DNA of 64,000 bases from Lachnospiraceae bacterium GAM79 (GTDB lineage Bacteria > Bacillota > Clostridia > Lachnospirales > Lachnospiraceae), in the NCBI GenBank assembly GCA_003584705.1, contig AP018536.1, forward strand, positions 3,348,001 to 3,412,000. The letters are read 5' to 3'. A model generated the notes under the pieces. It worked only from the letters and a program-made list of their open reading frames with translations, did not search any database and was not told where the DNA came from. Position numbers and translations under genes: made by a program. Positions 25,740 to 35,416 of the stretch are shown piece after piece; the stretch's first letter is position 1; each line of letters begins with the position of its first letter.

Positions 25740-26448
25740 CTATTGTACTGCCTTTGCCTGCTCTAAAAGGCTGTCCATCTGTTTACTTCCGAACGTCTTT
25801 TTCAGCAGTTTATAATTTTTGTTTTCCGCACGGAGGTTTTCATTCTCTCCCGCCAATTTCTCATTCGTTTTTGTCAATCTCTCATTTTCACGGTGAAGAT
25901 TGCTGTTTGTGATATTCAGCCGATAATAGCTGTTCTTTTTCGGACTGTACCCACTGGCTCCACTCTGTATCTCCACGACTGCCGCCCTTAAACCCCTGCT
26001 TGGCTAACGCCTGTTTGAGTGATACTCTTGTATCTAATCCCCGCTTACGGCCTGTCGTAAATGGAACAAAATCAATGTGCAGATGCGGTGTTGCTTCATC
26101 CATATGCAGATGAGCAGAGAACACATAAAGGTTAGGATTTCTTTTTTGAAACTGCTGATAATATTCGTCTAAAACCTGTCTGGCAAGGTTGCCATTCTCA
26201 CTCCATGCCCCCATGTTCTCCTTATCGCCAATCTGCAAAATCAGCTCATGGAACGGTTTTTCCTGCTTTGAGTTCCGTATCTTCTCGTAATAGTTGTCAA
26301 TACGGCGGTCTGACCTCGTTTGTTTTTCATTGTACCGCTGTAACGCTTCATCAAAGAGTTTATGATATACCTTTTTGATATTCTCATTGCAATAATCTAT
26401 ATTGAAGTGTGAGCGTTCTCCATCCACATTCTCTATTTGCTTTGTCAT
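25740..26448 (-). pseudogene. Mob_Pre (MobV-type) relaxase remnant
   Basis: The frame from 26448 encodes 186 residues of a plasmid recombination/mobilization protein: HFNIDYCNENIKKVYHKLFD, then NLYVFSAHLHMDEATPHLHI with the metal-binding HLH..HLH, then VSLKQALAKQGFKGG. It shifts frame near 25930 and continues in another frame (RLNITNSNLHRENERLTKTN) as the usual coiled-coil C-terminus to the stop at 25740. The normal N-terminal ~20 residues (SFHTGKGSVNHNxR-type) are replaced, and most of the ~500-residue protein is missing. It cannot be functional. Confidence 0.8.
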
Positions 26449-26539
26449 AATATCTTTTTGATATTAGCAATGATGCAATTGCAGAAATGAAAATGGCCAT
26501 TGCATTTTGATATAGCCAATTGCCTATTTGTGCCCACAT
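26384..26539 (-). CDS. Possible small hydrophobic peptide at the relaxase junction
   Basis: A 51-codon frame begins at the ATG 26539 with GGAAGGAG eight bases before it. It reads MWAQIGNWLYQNAMAIFISA, then IASLLISKRYYDKAN, with one membrane segment at about 14-27, and then runs on in the wrong frame through the relaxase remnant to TGA at 26384. The start region is probably genuine and its 3' end was lost in the same deletion that removed the relaxase N-terminus. Function unknown. Confidence 0.3.
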   Translation of the reverse strand: MWAQIGNWLYQNAMAIFISAIASLLISKRYYDKANRECGWRTLTLQYRLLQ

Positions 26540-26592
26540 TTTCTTCTCCTTCCAGTATCCAATACTTAATATTACTCATATGTTATTTTCTC

Positions 26593-26766
26593 AGTCTCAT
26601 CAAAGTCTCAAAATCTCATCCCCAAAATGAGACTGATTGAGACTGACTTGAGACTGACTTTTTCTGACAAATTCAAAAATCATTGATTTTACTGCATTTC
26701 TTCGACTTTGCTCAGTCTCATCCAGTATCATATCTCATGAGACTTGGTTGAGACTAACTTGAGACT
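26593..26766. repeat. Phased TGAGACT repeat array
   Basis: Nine copies of TGAGACT or its complement occur in 174 bases. Direct copies are at 26628, 26638 and 26649 and at 26738, 26749 and 26760 (spacing 10-11 and 11-11); inverted copies are at 26593 and 26604 and at 26714. Each cluster thus has three same-face direct sites preceded by inverted ones. It is located between the AlbA_2 regulator gene and the relaxase remnant. It looks like an operator array for a cooperatively binding protein. Confidence 0.8.
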
Positions 26767-26773
26767 AAGTGGG

Positions 26774-28156
26774 TTACAAAGTCCATGTTGATGTCTTTTT
26801 ATCATACATCGCACCCGTAACTTTTTTAATTTTTGCATAATCCCTGAATACCGTTGCTCTTGATATGTCAAGTTCTGCCATTACCTGTTCAACAGACAAA
26901 TGAAGATTTTCGCATATCATATTGTAAATTTTTTGTTCTCTTTCAGATAATGTCTTCTGCTCCCTTGCTTCATCTGCTGCCATTTTATCGAGGGGAATTG
27001 TTATTCTAAATACATCATCCTCAATTAATTCAGGTTTTCCACCATCTGAATAAATCGGTGTATACTTGTACAAATTTCTCACACCTGAGCCAATCCTATC
27101 TGTTCTACCAATGTTGGCAAAAAATTGCTGGATTAACGGATTTTTAGGATATGGTGTGAATTCATCGCTCATAATATTTCCATGTCGTCTTGGAATACAC
27201 CAGTTTTCTGTTTTTAGCCAGTCTTTTTCAATAATTACCTTTGCCGGAAATGCACTTGAATAATCCCTATGAACAAGTATATTACCAATTACTTCTCTGG
27301 CAATGATTCCTCTGATACTTGTATTTACATTATCAATCAGGCAAAACTTATCTGATGTGTGTTTCGCCACGAATTCCATCAAAAGGTCATATGCTTCTAT
27401 CAGATTTGTCGTTACCTGTAATCTGTCATCATATCTATCCACATTTTCAACTCTGTATATTGCATCCGTAATATATCCCGGACAGCAGGAACGAATCACT
27501 TCATCTTTTCCAAGTAATAGCACGCCTGCCAGATTATACCCCTGAATACCTGACGAAAAATCTTTTTCCCACAAACCTGCACTTGTAAGTATCTCTTCAT
27601 CAGACATTGTAAGCCACTGGTGATCCGGATTTTTGCTTTTTGCAAGATTACGCACCTTGTCCATTAAGTCAAGACGCAAATCTTCCTTTGTTACATATGG
27701 GAAAATCTTATGTTCCGCATATGTAGTGCTCTTTCTATTGTACATATTCTGTAACTGAATTGGTGAATCAGTAATATCCATATCACCATCTTCATTTCGG
27801 TCATATATTCTGTTTCCGCATTTTTCCACAGTCGCTGTCGGCGGCACATATACCCATAATATTATCTTTCCTTCATATTCAAAATCCTCAATTGAAAGAT
27901 ATAATGTTGGCGACATTTTATCCGGATTATTTAGCTGATTCACAAAATTCCTCTTCATATCCTTAACCATATTTTGCTTAACACCTATTGGAGTACCATC
28001 ATCCCCTGCCCCCATAATAATATATCCACCATATCGATTGGAAAAGGAACACACCGTTTCATAGACATCCTCCTGGATGCCAAATTGACAGGTTTTGTAT
28101 TCTACTGTTATCTTTTCATCTTTCGAAAGCAAATCTCTCATAAATTCACTTGTCAT
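26774..28156 (-). CDS. AlbA_2 / RecG-like ATP-binding regulator
   Basis: This 460-residue protein has an N-terminal Schlafen-type AlbA_2 DNA-binding domain (EKITVEYKTCQFGIQEDVYE, then GGYIIMGAGDDGTPIGV). A middle GHKL-like ATP-binding region (HATPase_c_4) is marked by IIAREVIGNILVHRDYSSAF and IGRTDRIGSGVRNLYKY, and a C-terminal HTH by LSVEQVMAELDISRATVFRD. Such proteins are annotated as RecG-like regulators and are frequent in defence islands and phages. It is the last gene of the run that starts at 35602, 75 bases after the AbiH stop, with GGAGG before its ATG. The TGAGACT array directly after its stop is a candidate binding site. Confidence 0.85.
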   Translation of the reverse strand: MTSEFMRDLLSKDEKITVEYKTCQFGIQEDVYETVCSFSNRYGGYIIMGAGDDGTPIGVKQNMVKDMKRNFVNQLNNPDKMSPTLYLSIEDFEYEGKIILWVYVPPTATVEKCGNRIYDRNEDGDMDITDSPIQLQNMYNRKSTTYAEHKIFPYVTKEDLRLDLMDKVRNLAKSKNPDHQWLTMSDEEILTSAGLWEKDFSSGIQGYNLAGVLLLGKDEVIRSCCPGYITDAIYRVENVDRYDDRLQVTTNLIEAYDLLMEFVAKHTSDKFCLIDNVNTSIRGIIAREVIGNILVHRDYSSAFPAKVIIEKDWLKTENWCIPRRHGNIMSDEFTPYPKNPLIQQFFANIGRTDRIGSGVRNLYKYTPIYSDGGKPELIEDDVFRITIPLDKMAADEAREQKTLSEREQKIYNMICENLHLSVEQVMAELDISRATVFRDYAKIKKVTGAMYDKKTSTWTL

Positions 28157-28231
28157 TTAATCGCCTCCAATTCCTACATTTTCATCATCATTTCCCAATG
28201 AATGTTGCCATTTAAATAAACACTGTACAAT

Positions 28232-30073
28232 TTATTCACTCATATTTTCTTCATATTGTTGAGCTTGGTATTCCATGTACAAGTCTTCCTCATAGCATGA
28301 TAAAATATAATTAATTCTTGATTGAACTACTGGATTATTTGCGTTTTTTGACTTTTCATCATAAAATCTATTTACTTCACTCCTATCAAAACGCATAGCA
28401 ATTGTAACTAATGCATTTAATACCTTTCTTGTATCAATTGTTGGAGAATTCATCTTATTTAAAGCATACTGAAATGTCTTATCATAATCATCAATAGAAT
28501 ATTCCTCTTCCAATTTATCAGGATGCAATAATCGATTTTCCTCTTCTTCTGATTCGTTTTGTGCAGGAAAAACTTGCCTTTCATACTGTTTTGCATTGTA
28601 AGCATTTATTTCACTAATAAAATGTGCTGTTTTGCTATCACAATAATGATGACCATCATAATCATCATACTCCCATTGTGATACATCTATTTTTACCCTT
28701 TTCCCTTTCATTTTATCATCATAAATAACCTTGGCGAACGACAACAACTTGCTTTTGTTCTCTTCTGCCAATCCTATCTCTTGTAATATATCAAACATAT
28801 TAATAACATTTATTTGGTTTCCAAAATATGAAATATTGCATTCATCTATTTTCCCAACCACACTATTTACAATTTCTTGTGCCTGCATATTATTGTATTC
28901 ATGCAGATGACGGAGTTTGTACATATCGGATGCCACTTCAAATTCACTATTTAATATTTTTATATGTTCTTGTTGCTTTTTAAAGATAATACTTGGATTT
29001 TTTCCATACACTTTACTAAGTAAAATATCCTGTCCTAATAATGCAACCAGATTTGCAATCTGATTTCCATAAATAACATCGTCATAATAAAATATTGTAA
29101 CTCGCGTATTAGGGCAACTAAATATAGTTGTCAATATATCTCTATCTGTAATATCTAAAGAGTGGCCAAAAATATACACCTCATTATCATATTTCTTAGA
29201 TTTTTCAACCGATTTGTTCTTATCAAACCAGTAGACATATTCACAATCTGTTCTTTTATGGATTCTTTGATAGTATTTCTTAAACTGAATAAACTCAGTT
29301 TTCTTGTTTTTTCTAGACTCATCCAAATACTCATCTATACCCAGTACCATATTGCATGTTTCAACTGTGTGCTCAATAGAAGCCTTTCCATGAATATAAT
29401 TATATCTAATAACACTTCTTTTATTTGAATACATTTTTTCATATGTATCCGTATAATTGAATGAAATAATACGATCTGGATTCAACTCAAAAATATCTGG
29501 TGAATAATATTCAATTTTAATATTTTGAACATAATCACAAAGATATATTTCTAGTAAACGTATCATACCATTCAAATCATTTACCCATTTTGAAATGTAC
29601 TCATTAATAGTTTTATAGCTTCCATCCTTGTATATAGCTACTGCATCAAAAGAAATCTTGTCCAATTTTCTTTTCATATAATCGGGAACATTGATATTTG
29701 TTGTTCCTTTTTTCATTTCACCAGCCACATAATCTTTAACATTTTCTAATTCTTGAACAACCTGTGATATCTCCGATTCAAAATCTATCCAATTGTCTCC
29801 AAATTCTTCTTTAACTCGCAAAAAATAGTCAATCCACATATTTGCTTCAAGCAAAGATATCACTTCATTTTTAACCTGCGTTTTTTCAGATGCAAGAAAA
29901 AGCTGTTTTATGTAAGTTTTCAAATCGGAGTCATCCAAATAAATTTTTTTGATTTTATTGTCGCTCATTCCTTTAACAACATTTACTTCTTCTATGAAGC
30001 AAAGAAAATCCTTGTATTTTGTTGGCAAATTATGATCAATATCAAATCCATTTCCTATTATCAATGTTTGCAT
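28232..30073 (-). CDS. AbiH-family abortive infection protein
   Basis: This 613-residue protein opens with the AbiH hallmark LIIGNGFDIDHNLPTKYKDF. It has the internal RIISFNYTDTYEKMY and YNYIHGKA motifs, then EVYIFGHSLDITDRDIL, in the order expected for PF14253. AbiH of Lactococcus aborts phage infection; the mechanism is not established here, but the N-terminal GNGFD nucleotide-binding-like loop suggests action on a nucleotide. The C-terminal ~230 residues go beyond the domain and are helical and acidic. The gene lies 29 bases downstream of the HEPN-like gene, on the same strand as the restriction operon. Confidence 0.85.
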   Translation of the reverse strand: MQTLIIGNGFDIDHNLPTKYKDFLCFIEEVNVVKGMSDNKIKKIYLDDSDLKTYIKQLFLASEKTQVKNEVISLLEANMWIDYFLRVKEEFGDNWIDFESEISQVVQELENVKDYVAGEMKKGTTNINVPDYMKRKLDKISFDAVAIYKDGSYKTINEYISKWVNDLNGMIRLLEIYLCDYVQNIKIEYYSPDIFELNPDRIISFNYTDTYEKMYSNKRSVIRYNYIHGKASIEHTVETCNMVLGIDEYLDESRKNKKTEFIQFKKYYQRIHKRTDCEYVYWFDKNKSVEKSKKYDNEVYIFGHSLDITDRDILTTIFSCPNTRVTIFYYDDVIYGNQIANLVALLGQDILLSKVYGKNPSIIFKKQQEHIKILNSEFEVASDMYKLRHLHEYNNMQAQEIVNSVVGKIDECNISYFGNQINVINMFDILQEIGLAEENKSKLLSFAKVIYDDKMKGKRVKIDVSQWEYDDYDGHHYCDSKTAHFISEINAYNAKQYERQVFPAQNESEEEENRLLHPDKLEEEYSIDDYDKTFQYALNKMNSPTIDTRKVLNALVTIAMRFDRSEVNRFYDEKSKNANNPVVQSRINYILSCYEEDLYMEYQAQQYEENMSE

Positions 30074-30102
30074 TCTATACCTTCTTTATCCATACAGATT
30101 TA

Positions 30103-30777
30103 TTATTCCTTAGCTGTATTTATTTTTTCTAAATCGTTAAAATATATCAATTTTAACAAAATCAAAGCAAAATTATACGACAGCCACCTCATATCCAAAC
30201 GATTACCCGCAAAATAAGTTTGTTTCTTATATTCAGGGAATCGAAAATATTCAGCATTTCTTCCTTCAACATACTCACAAAACATTTTACAAAATGAATC
30301 CACATAATTCATATAATTGTCTTTAATATCGTATTCCTCAAACACTAACTCAGCTAATTCCCCTAAATCATGAGTTGTTTCTATTTTTCCTGCTTTTTTA
30401 AGAAGCAAGTATTTGAATCCAAGTTCAATTGCATGCCTACCAACATAAATTGTGACAACAGAATCTGGCAAAATACCACAAAGCCTATCAAATGCATTTA
30501 TATATTCCAACCAATAAATTTTCCACAATTGTATCCTGTCTTCTTTTTTGTAATTTTTCTCTGTTCCATCAAAGGAATGTAAGCACCCATAAATGTCGTC
30601 AATCTTATTGTTTAATGACACACCATTTTTTCTCGAATTTCTAGCTATGTCCTTACTATCAATTCCATTAAAAATTGGTGATTGGTCATAATTTATATGA
30701 GCTACCGAAAATGCACCATCAAGTTGTAAAATATCTTTGTAATTTAATTCCTTTCCTAACGATTCGAATAATGACAT
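30103..30777 (-). CDS. HEPN-like protein
   Basis: This 224-residue protein is of mostly helical composition. The central region VTIYVGRHAIELGFKYLLLKK, followed by ETTHDLGELAELVFEEY, has the look of a HEPN four-helix domain (A-x-E-L-x-x-K-x-L-L and t-H-D-L). The R-x4-6-H ribonuclease motif is not apparent, so it could be an inactive HEPN or a binding partner. It sits between the endonuclease gene (32 bases) and abiH (29 bases), suggesting a shared transcript and a link to the defence function. Not assigned to a named family. Confidence 0.55.
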   Translation of the reverse strand: MSLFESLGKELNYKDILQLDGAFSVAHINYDQSPIFNGIDSKDIARNSRKNGVSLNNKIDDIYGCLHSFDGTEKNYKKEDRIQLWKIYWLEYINAFDRLCGILPDSVVTIYVGRHAIELGFKYLLLKKAGKIETTHDLGELAELVFEEYDIKDNYMNYVDSFCKMFCEYVEGRNAEYFRFPEYKKQTYFAGNRLDMRWLSYNFALILLKLIYFNDLEKINTAKE

Positions 30778-30809
30778 TTTTTGCCCCTTCCTCTACATGT
30801 AATTTTACA

Positions 30810-32801
30810 CTACAAATACAAATCTCTTACCAATTCCATAACTTTCTCTGTCAGCATCTCCAAACACATTCCTTCAGCCATAGAAGCAATATCTTCTTTG
30901 TTTTCAAAGCACTTCTTCAGAATTACCTTAACCACTTTTTCATCCTGTAGTTCCTGTTCTGACAAGTCTTTTATTATCTTCTCTATTTCAATAGCAGCAT
31001 CTGCTATCTGACCACAGCGAACATAAGAGTCCCCTATATCTTCTGCTACCATGCCGCCATAAGTTTCTTTTTCATATGGATCAAATCCATAAAATGCTTT
31101 ACTGGCAACCGGGCAAATTGCATCATAAATAATTTTGGCTCCGAGTTCTCTTTTTATCTGTTTTGGATATATCAGATTTCCTCGTTCAGCTTTCATCTCA
31201 AGCTTCTTTTCTGCCATTTTACTGGCATTTGTAATTCTTGTAAGATATGCCAGCATTCGTTTTGCAAAATTTTGGTTCTCTACTTCCTGTATTCCAACTA
31301 CCGGAATATATTTTCCAATCTCTCTTTCATCAATTGTTTTGTTTTCAAGATAAATATCATACATCTCTGATGCACATAACTTAACAACCGCAATATTTTC
31401 CAGTTTCTTATCTCCAATTTGATGTAGCATGTCCATCTGTACCCAGCCAAAATCCCTATCTGCTGTTTCACCTGGGCAAAAAAACATATTTTGAACATAT
31501 CGATATCCCTGTTTTACGATAAAATCATCAAACGCAAGCTGGTACAAATACTGCTTTGTCACATCTCCTACTCCGGGTTGTCCCGAAATTTTTGCTTTAT
31601 TATCTTTGACTTGATAATCTATACAGTAATATTTAGCATCATATATGCCAAAGCAATAATCCTTCTGTTCATCGTCAACAGGATATATACATACCAAATC
31701 CGGCTTTAATGTTTCTACCTTCGGATCTTTCACCATAGGGTATTCACTTTTTCTCCATCTCGGAGTTTTTATTACATCTCTTAGTGTAGTTTCTTTTGTC
31801 TCTGTCTTATTAGTCTTTTCTTTATATAACGGCAAGTCTACGATTGCTGTATCAAGCACACTTCCGAAGTTTTCAGCACACACTTTTTCCCATACCAGAT
31901 TAAAACTGTTTGTGCCATATAGACTATAACTTATATCATCCTTGTCTGTCTTATCATTTGCAATGTATGTATAAATAGTCTTCAAAAGATTTTGCTTTCT
32001 AGTAACATACTGTGACTGTATTTCTGATTGCAATCTATACAAAATATAATTATCATCCCCAAAATCCGAAAGTTCTTCTTGCGTAAGATTCACTTCCGAT
32101 AAATCAAATAACTGTAATAATCCAACACTTTTCAATTCATTGCTACAGGTTGTAAGCACACATTCATGCAATCTTCTGAAATAATCAAGGTCATTATTCA
32201 CAGTATTTTTTGTCTGCAATTCCACATAATATGGTTTATTATTTTGTATAATAGCAAAGGTTTCGTTTATAGTCTTGTCCCATAAAATCTCACCTTCTCC
32301 ATTTGTCTCAATTATTTCTTTTTGATTTGTGTAAAGTCCATCAGCATAGTATTCTTCAAGCAAATGTAACGCAACCGCTAATCTATTAAATATTCTGCTA
32401 TCATCCTCACCATTGAATAAATAAATTAGCTGTTCCGACGAATTGTATTTTTTGATTACCTTTAATACTTGTTTTAATTCCTCAAATGGTTCATCTTCAG
32501 TTTCAATATATTTTGGATAGCATTTGAATACATGCCCTTCAAGCATAACAACACCAACATAATCAAACACATACTCAATGTCATTGGAATTATCCACAAC
32601 ATCCGTCAAAACAATATCTTCATTTGATAAATCATCAAATTCTGGTTTTGTTCTTTTTACAGCTTTAACAACTCCATACTTTTTAAGAATACCAACAAGG
32701 CGTCTGGTTTCCTCTAAGTCAGCATTTTCCTTTTCATATAGAATGTCTGCTATATTTTGTAATGTATAGTGTTTTCTTTCCTTGAAGAAACCTTTCGCCA
32801 T
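30810..32801 (-). CDS. LlaJI-family restriction endonuclease (McrC-like partner)
   Basis: The 663-residue protein is the nuclease component of a McrBC-like restriction system. It has an N-terminal winged-helix-like region and a central recognition part (FDYVGVVMLEGHVFKCYPKY). A PD-(D/E)xK nuclease core is visible around residues 370-400 as LKPDLVCIYP followed by YCFGIYDAKYY, with Asp and D-x-K in the catalytic pattern. The long C-terminal region is helical. LlaJI is a lactococcal restriction enzyme in which a GTPase (R1) and this nuclease (R2) act together. It follows the McrB-type gene by 18 bases, and both have good ribosome-binding sites. Confidence 0.85.
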   Translation of the reverse strand: MAKGFFKERKHYTLQNIADILYEKENADLEETRRLVGILKKYGVVKAVKRTKPEFDDLSNEDIVLTDVVDNSNDIEYVFDYVGVVMLEGHVFKCYPKYIETEDEPFEELKQVLKVIKKYNSSEQLIYLFNGEDDSRIFNRLAVALHLLEEYYADGLYTNQKEIIETNGEGEILWDKTINETFAIIQNNKPYYVELQTKNTVNNDLDYFRRLHECVLTTCSNELKSVGLLQLFDLSEVNLTQEELSDFGDDNYILYRLQSEIQSQYVTRKQNLLKTIYTYIANDKTDKDDISYSLYGTNSFNLVWEKVCAENFGSVLDTAIVDLPLYKEKTNKTETKETTLRDVIKTPRWRKSEYPMVKDPKVETLKPDLVCIYPVDDEQKDYCFGIYDAKYYCIDYQVKDNKAKISGQPGVGDVTKQYLYQLAFDDFIVKQGYRYVQNMFFCPGETADRDFGWVQMDMLHQIGDKKLENIAVVKLCASEMYDIYLENKTIDEREIGKYIPVVGIQEVENQNFAKRMLAYLTRITNASKMAEKKLEMKAERGNLIYPKQIKRELGAKIIYDAICPVASKAFYGFDPYEKETYGGMVAEDIGDSYVRCGQIADAAIEIEKIIKDLSEQELQDEKVVKVILKKCFENKEDIASMAEGMCLEMLTEKVMELVRDLYL

Positions 32802-32819
32802 GCTATAAAACCTCTTTTC

Positions 32820-34529
32820 CTAAATGTTATCTGTGTCTTTAATACCCAAATGTCCTATATCTACAATTCCAAAAATATGTTCACCATCTTCCTCAAACGC
32901 TTTGCATATTTCCGAAAATATCATTTCCCCTTTCTTCTGAGCATAATCAATAAATATTTTCTCTGCCCGCATTTTCATGACATCCTCAAACAAATACATA
33001 ATTACCTTGCTTTCAAATGCTTTCATGTAAGATATTTCTTTTTTACATATCTCTGCCAAGATGTTATTATCTTCATCAGAACGAGATTCTTTATCTATTG
33101 CTAATATTCTGTCCTTTTCGTCTTTATTAGCTTTTATATCATCCAATACATTTTTTGAAATAAAGAATGGTCCTAACAATTTATCCTCATTCACTTTGCA
33201 ATTATCAATGAGAATACTGTTAATTCTCGTTCTCAAATCATTCCAGTTTACATAATAACCTTGTTCCGTATTCGCACACATAGGAATTACATACTTTTCT
33301 ATTTTAGCAACCTGCTCTGGTTCATTGACGCTTATGTACTCAAATTCCCATCTTCGTTTAAATGCAGTGTCCATTGGAAATACTCCCTGATCAGCACTAT
33401 TCATGGTTGCCCATATATACATATTTTCTGGAATTTTCATTTCAAGGTACATCTTTTTTTCTTCATCAGATAACTCATTTATATCTTGATCTTTCAGGCA
33501 ATCCAATTTTTCCAATAAATGCTTCTTTATATCTTCACTTGTGGCTATCGGATATTCACTTACTCCATTTTTTCTATCGAGCAATTGAAAAACATCCCCA
33601 AATACCGCTGCAACATTTGCCCTGTTAATTTCTTCTATCAACAATAAAAACTTTTTCTCCGGATTATTCAATGCATTTACATATGTTCTCATAAAAGGTC
33701 CCGGAACATATTCATACTTTATGTCTGTAGGATTTTCACCCTGAATAGGTTTATACGTTCCCACAAATTGGGCATATGAATAATTTGGATGAAAAGTCAC
33801 TCGTTCCGTATTTTCACCAAATTGTTTGCTATCTTCTTCTAATTTATGACTTTTTCCAGTTCCTGGTGCTCCAAAAATTATACGATTGTATGTGTTGTTA
33901 TCGTCTTTCTTGAGTTCATTAGATACACTATCCACTACACTGTTCATATACGGTCTACTATCAAAATATGTAATATAATTTTTAAATGCATCTGTTTTTA
34001 CAATGCCATTCTCTTGTATTTTGATAAATGACGCCTGATATATACCTGATTGATGAAAACCATTAGCACATCGAACAAAATCACTCTCTTTTCCCGCACC
34101 GATGTATTCATCCAAGAAATCATACATACTTCTCAAGTCTCTTCTCGAAGTTTCATTGTCAATATTTGTTTCAATTGCAACAATATAATCATGTGGATCA
34201 TAATTAGAAATATTTTTTGCCATTGCATTATCTTTAGAAAAAATAGTAAACAAGAAGAATCTTTTCTGATTTGTCTTTGCATATTGATAAGAAACTCTTG
34301 TTTTGTCCATAAAAACACGTATTTGAGGTTTTGCTCTATCCGAACCAGTTATACTAATATCTGCATAGCTTACTACAATTTCTTCACCCGATGGCAATAA
34401 TATTATATCCGTATTTTTACTATCTAATATTCCTCTATACTCATCCTTTTTCTCTAATATAGTCCTATCAAATTCAGCCACATTCTTTTCAATGTATTCC
34501 CTAATAATCGTTGTAGATGTCAAACCCAT
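32820..34529 (-). CDS. McrB-type AAA+ GTPase of a LlaJI-like restriction system
   Basis: The 569-residue motor has a DUF3578-like N-terminal DNA-reading domain (DKTRVSYQYAKTNQKRFFLF) and a C-terminal AAA+ GTPase. Walker A is GAPGTGKS at 220-227, then FHPNYSYAQFVGTYKP. Walker B is FLLLIEEINRANVAAVFGDV, and the McrB guanine-specific element is MNSADQG, followed by the arginine-rich FKRRWEF. It forms hexamers in McrBC and drives the nuclease partner by translocation. It is located directly between the methylase (16 bases) and the LlaJI nuclease genes. Confidence 0.92.
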   Translation of the reverse strand: MGLTSTTIIREYIEKNVAEFDRTILEKKDEYRGILDSKNTDIILLPSGEEIVVSYADISITGSDRAKPQIRVFMDKTRVSYQYAKTNQKRFFLFTIFSKDNAMAKNISNYDPHDYIVAIETNIDNETSRRDLRSMYDFLDEYIGAGKESDFVRCANGFHQSGIYQASFIKIQENGIVKTDAFKNYITYFDSRPYMNSVVDSVSNELKKDDNNTYNRIIFGAPGTGKSHKLEEDSKQFGENTERVTFHPNYSYAQFVGTYKPIQGENPTDIKYEYVPGPFMRTYVNALNNPEKKFLLLIEEINRANVAAVFGDVFQLLDRKNGVSEYPIATSEDIKKHLLEKLDCLKDQDINELSDEEKKMYLEMKIPENMYIWATMNSADQGVFPMDTAFKRRWEFEYISVNEPEQVAKIEKYVIPMCANTEQGYYVNWNDLRTRINSILIDNCKVNEDKLLGPFFISKNVLDDIKANKDEKDRILAIDKESRSDEDNNILAEICKKEISYMKAFESKVIMYLFEDVMKMRAEKIFIDYAQKKGEMIFSEICKAFEEDGEHIFGIVDIGHLGIKDTDNI

Positions 34530-34545
34530 AAAACAACCTCCTTTT

Positions 34546-35397
34546 CTAATAGTTTGTTACAACAATATGCATAGCCTCAGCATTAAATCTATTTCTTATA
34601 TTTACAGCGTACCTTTTTGGATACTGATATTGTATCAGGTCGCCATATAATTCTTCTGTTAATGCAGTTCGTCCAATAACCATCATCGCTCTACATGGTA
34701 AATTTCTGAAATTATTCGCCAAACGTCTATGTTGTTCCTCATCAAATCCGTTCTGCATATCCACATTTCCATAATCATTAAATACACAATCATATGGAGG
34801 ATCCAAAAACATAAAGTCTCCATCATGAGCCATTTCAAATATATTTTCATAATCGACATTAAATAGCTCTGCCCTTTGAAGCAATTGACTATGTTCACGT
34901 GTTATTATTCTTGTATTAAAATGTACATATCGCCCAAACGGAACATTATATTCACCCTGTCTGTTATATCGTATCATGCCCGAATATGCTGTTTTGTTAA
35001 TAAAATAATAAATAGTTCCTTCCATATATTCTCTATCTATCTGATTATTAAACATACTCCTAATTCTATAATACAATTCCTCATTCATGTTATCCACCCT
35101 ATCATCTGGATGTAACACCTTTTCTCTTGCATATATTGCCTGATTTTCTTCATATATCAATTGTAGCTCTTCAAGCTCCGCGGTAAGCTGTGCATAATTA
35201 TCCCTTACCTCAGTATAAAAATTCATAAGTTTTTCATTAACATCATTTATAATTGCACGCTCTGGCTCCAATTCAAAAAATACAGCCCCGCCACCAAAAA
35301 AAGGTTCAATATATCTATCATAATGTTCAGGAATGAACCGCCTAAATTCAGAAATTTCTCGGCTTTTCCCACCCCTGTATTTTACTAAAGTTCTCAT
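34546..35397 (-). CDS. Dam-type (D12) DNA adenine methyltransferase
   Basis: The 283-residue N6-adenine methylase is of the D12 class. Motif X is KYRGGKSREI at the N-terminus, motif I is EPFFGGGAVFFE, and catalytic motif IV is FLDPPYDCVF. All parts of the fold are present and the length is normal. It would protect the host from the McrB/LlaJI enzyme encoded downstream. LlaJI itself needs two methylases because its site is asymmetric; only one is found here, so the target may be palindromic. AAAGG precedes the ATG. It may also methylate widely without a strict partner. Confidence 0.93.
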   Translation of the reverse strand: MRTLVKYRGGKSREISEFRRFIPEHYDRYIEPFFGGGAVFFELEPERAIINDVNEKLMNFYTEVRDNYAQLTAELEELQLIYEENQAIYAREKVLHPDDRVDNMNEELYYRIRSMFNNQIDREYMEGTIYYFINKTAYSGMIRYNRQGEYNVPFGRYVHFNTRIITREHSQLLQRAELFNVDYENIFEMAHDGDFMFLDPPYDCVFNDYGNVDMQNGFDEEQHRRLANNFRNLPCRAMMVIGRTALTEELYGDLIQYQYPKRYAVNIRNRFNAEAMHIVVTNY

Positions 35398-35416
35398 ATT
35401 CTATCTGCCTTTCAAT

